The position numbers and the translations under genes are program-made. Of a stretch of DNA of 5,447 nucleotides, positions 5,406 to 5,447 are shown in pieces; within the stretch, counting starts at the first letter, position 1; every line of letters begins with the position of its first letter. This DNA is from JBKBXU01 sp046313675 (GTDB lineage: Bacteria > Bacteroidota > Bacteroidia > Cytophagales > Cytophagaceae): contig JBKBXU010000309.1 of assembly GCA_046313675.1 (NCBI GenBank), forward strand, positions 1 through 5,447, written 5' to 3'. The notes below the pieces were generated by a model. It made no database searches. It worked only from the letters and a program-made list of their open reading frames with translations, and was not told where the DNA came from.

Positions 5406-5447
5406 TGCACACATTCCATAGCCACACAAGGCTTGGCTCTCCCGTAG
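5406..5447. repeat. Start of repeat copy C, cut by window edge
   Basis: Matches 3555-3597 of copy B with two substitutions and one missing base, beginning TGCACACATTCCATAG. Only the 5' inverted-repeat arm and the start of the central palindrome are inside the window. It has the same orientation as B and lies upstream of the regulator gene, so a further core and gene-end boundary are expected just beyond. Confidence 0.8.

Overview
The window looks like accessory chromosome of a Bacteroidota bacterium, probably of the Cytophagales type. The reasons are AT-rich genes without clear Shine-Dalgarno sites, a TAtcTTTG box (the Bacteroidota -7 consensus is TAnnTTTG) just upstream of one gene, palindromes of the TCCCGATAGCTATCGGGA kind between genes, and protein families common in that phylum. 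The phylum call is moderately secure; the order is a guess.

Layout. Bases 1-885 (+) hold most of a ten-helix BASS/arsenic-resistance-type permease whose start lies before the window. Bases 886-1212 are AT-rich and empty. Bases 1213-1680 are a hairpin-dense, partly GC-rich repeat block (copy A). Bases 1695-3308 (-) encode a DUF1016/YhcG-type PD-(D/E)XK nuclease with an extra C-terminal domain of about 200 residues. Bases 3309-3536 are its AT-rich leader. Bases 3537-3959 are repeat copy B. Bases 3972-5172 (-) hold a two-gene unit: a winged-helix regulator/antitoxin-like gene and, overlapping it by 7 bases, an AbiEii-like nucleotidyltransferase gene that is frameshifted here. The unit has a recognisable promoter, overlapped upstream by a 26-bp palindrome. 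The last about 40 bases begin a third repeat copy (C).

How it fits together. Two unrelated minus-strand defence or toxin-type units are each bounded at the 3' side by the same composite element. On the gene-sense strand its order is: stop codon; about 13 bases; a 41-base conserved boundary (34/41 identical between copies); an imperfect palindrome with attC-like boxes (67 and 113 bases); then a core of about 170 bases, about 98% identical between copies, with two terminator-like hairpins. Copy C sits where the next unit would end. This is the layout of a cassette array, possibly integron-like or a related Bacteroidota system, but no integrase or attI site is in view. The cassette reading is therefore inference; the shared boundaries are directly visible.
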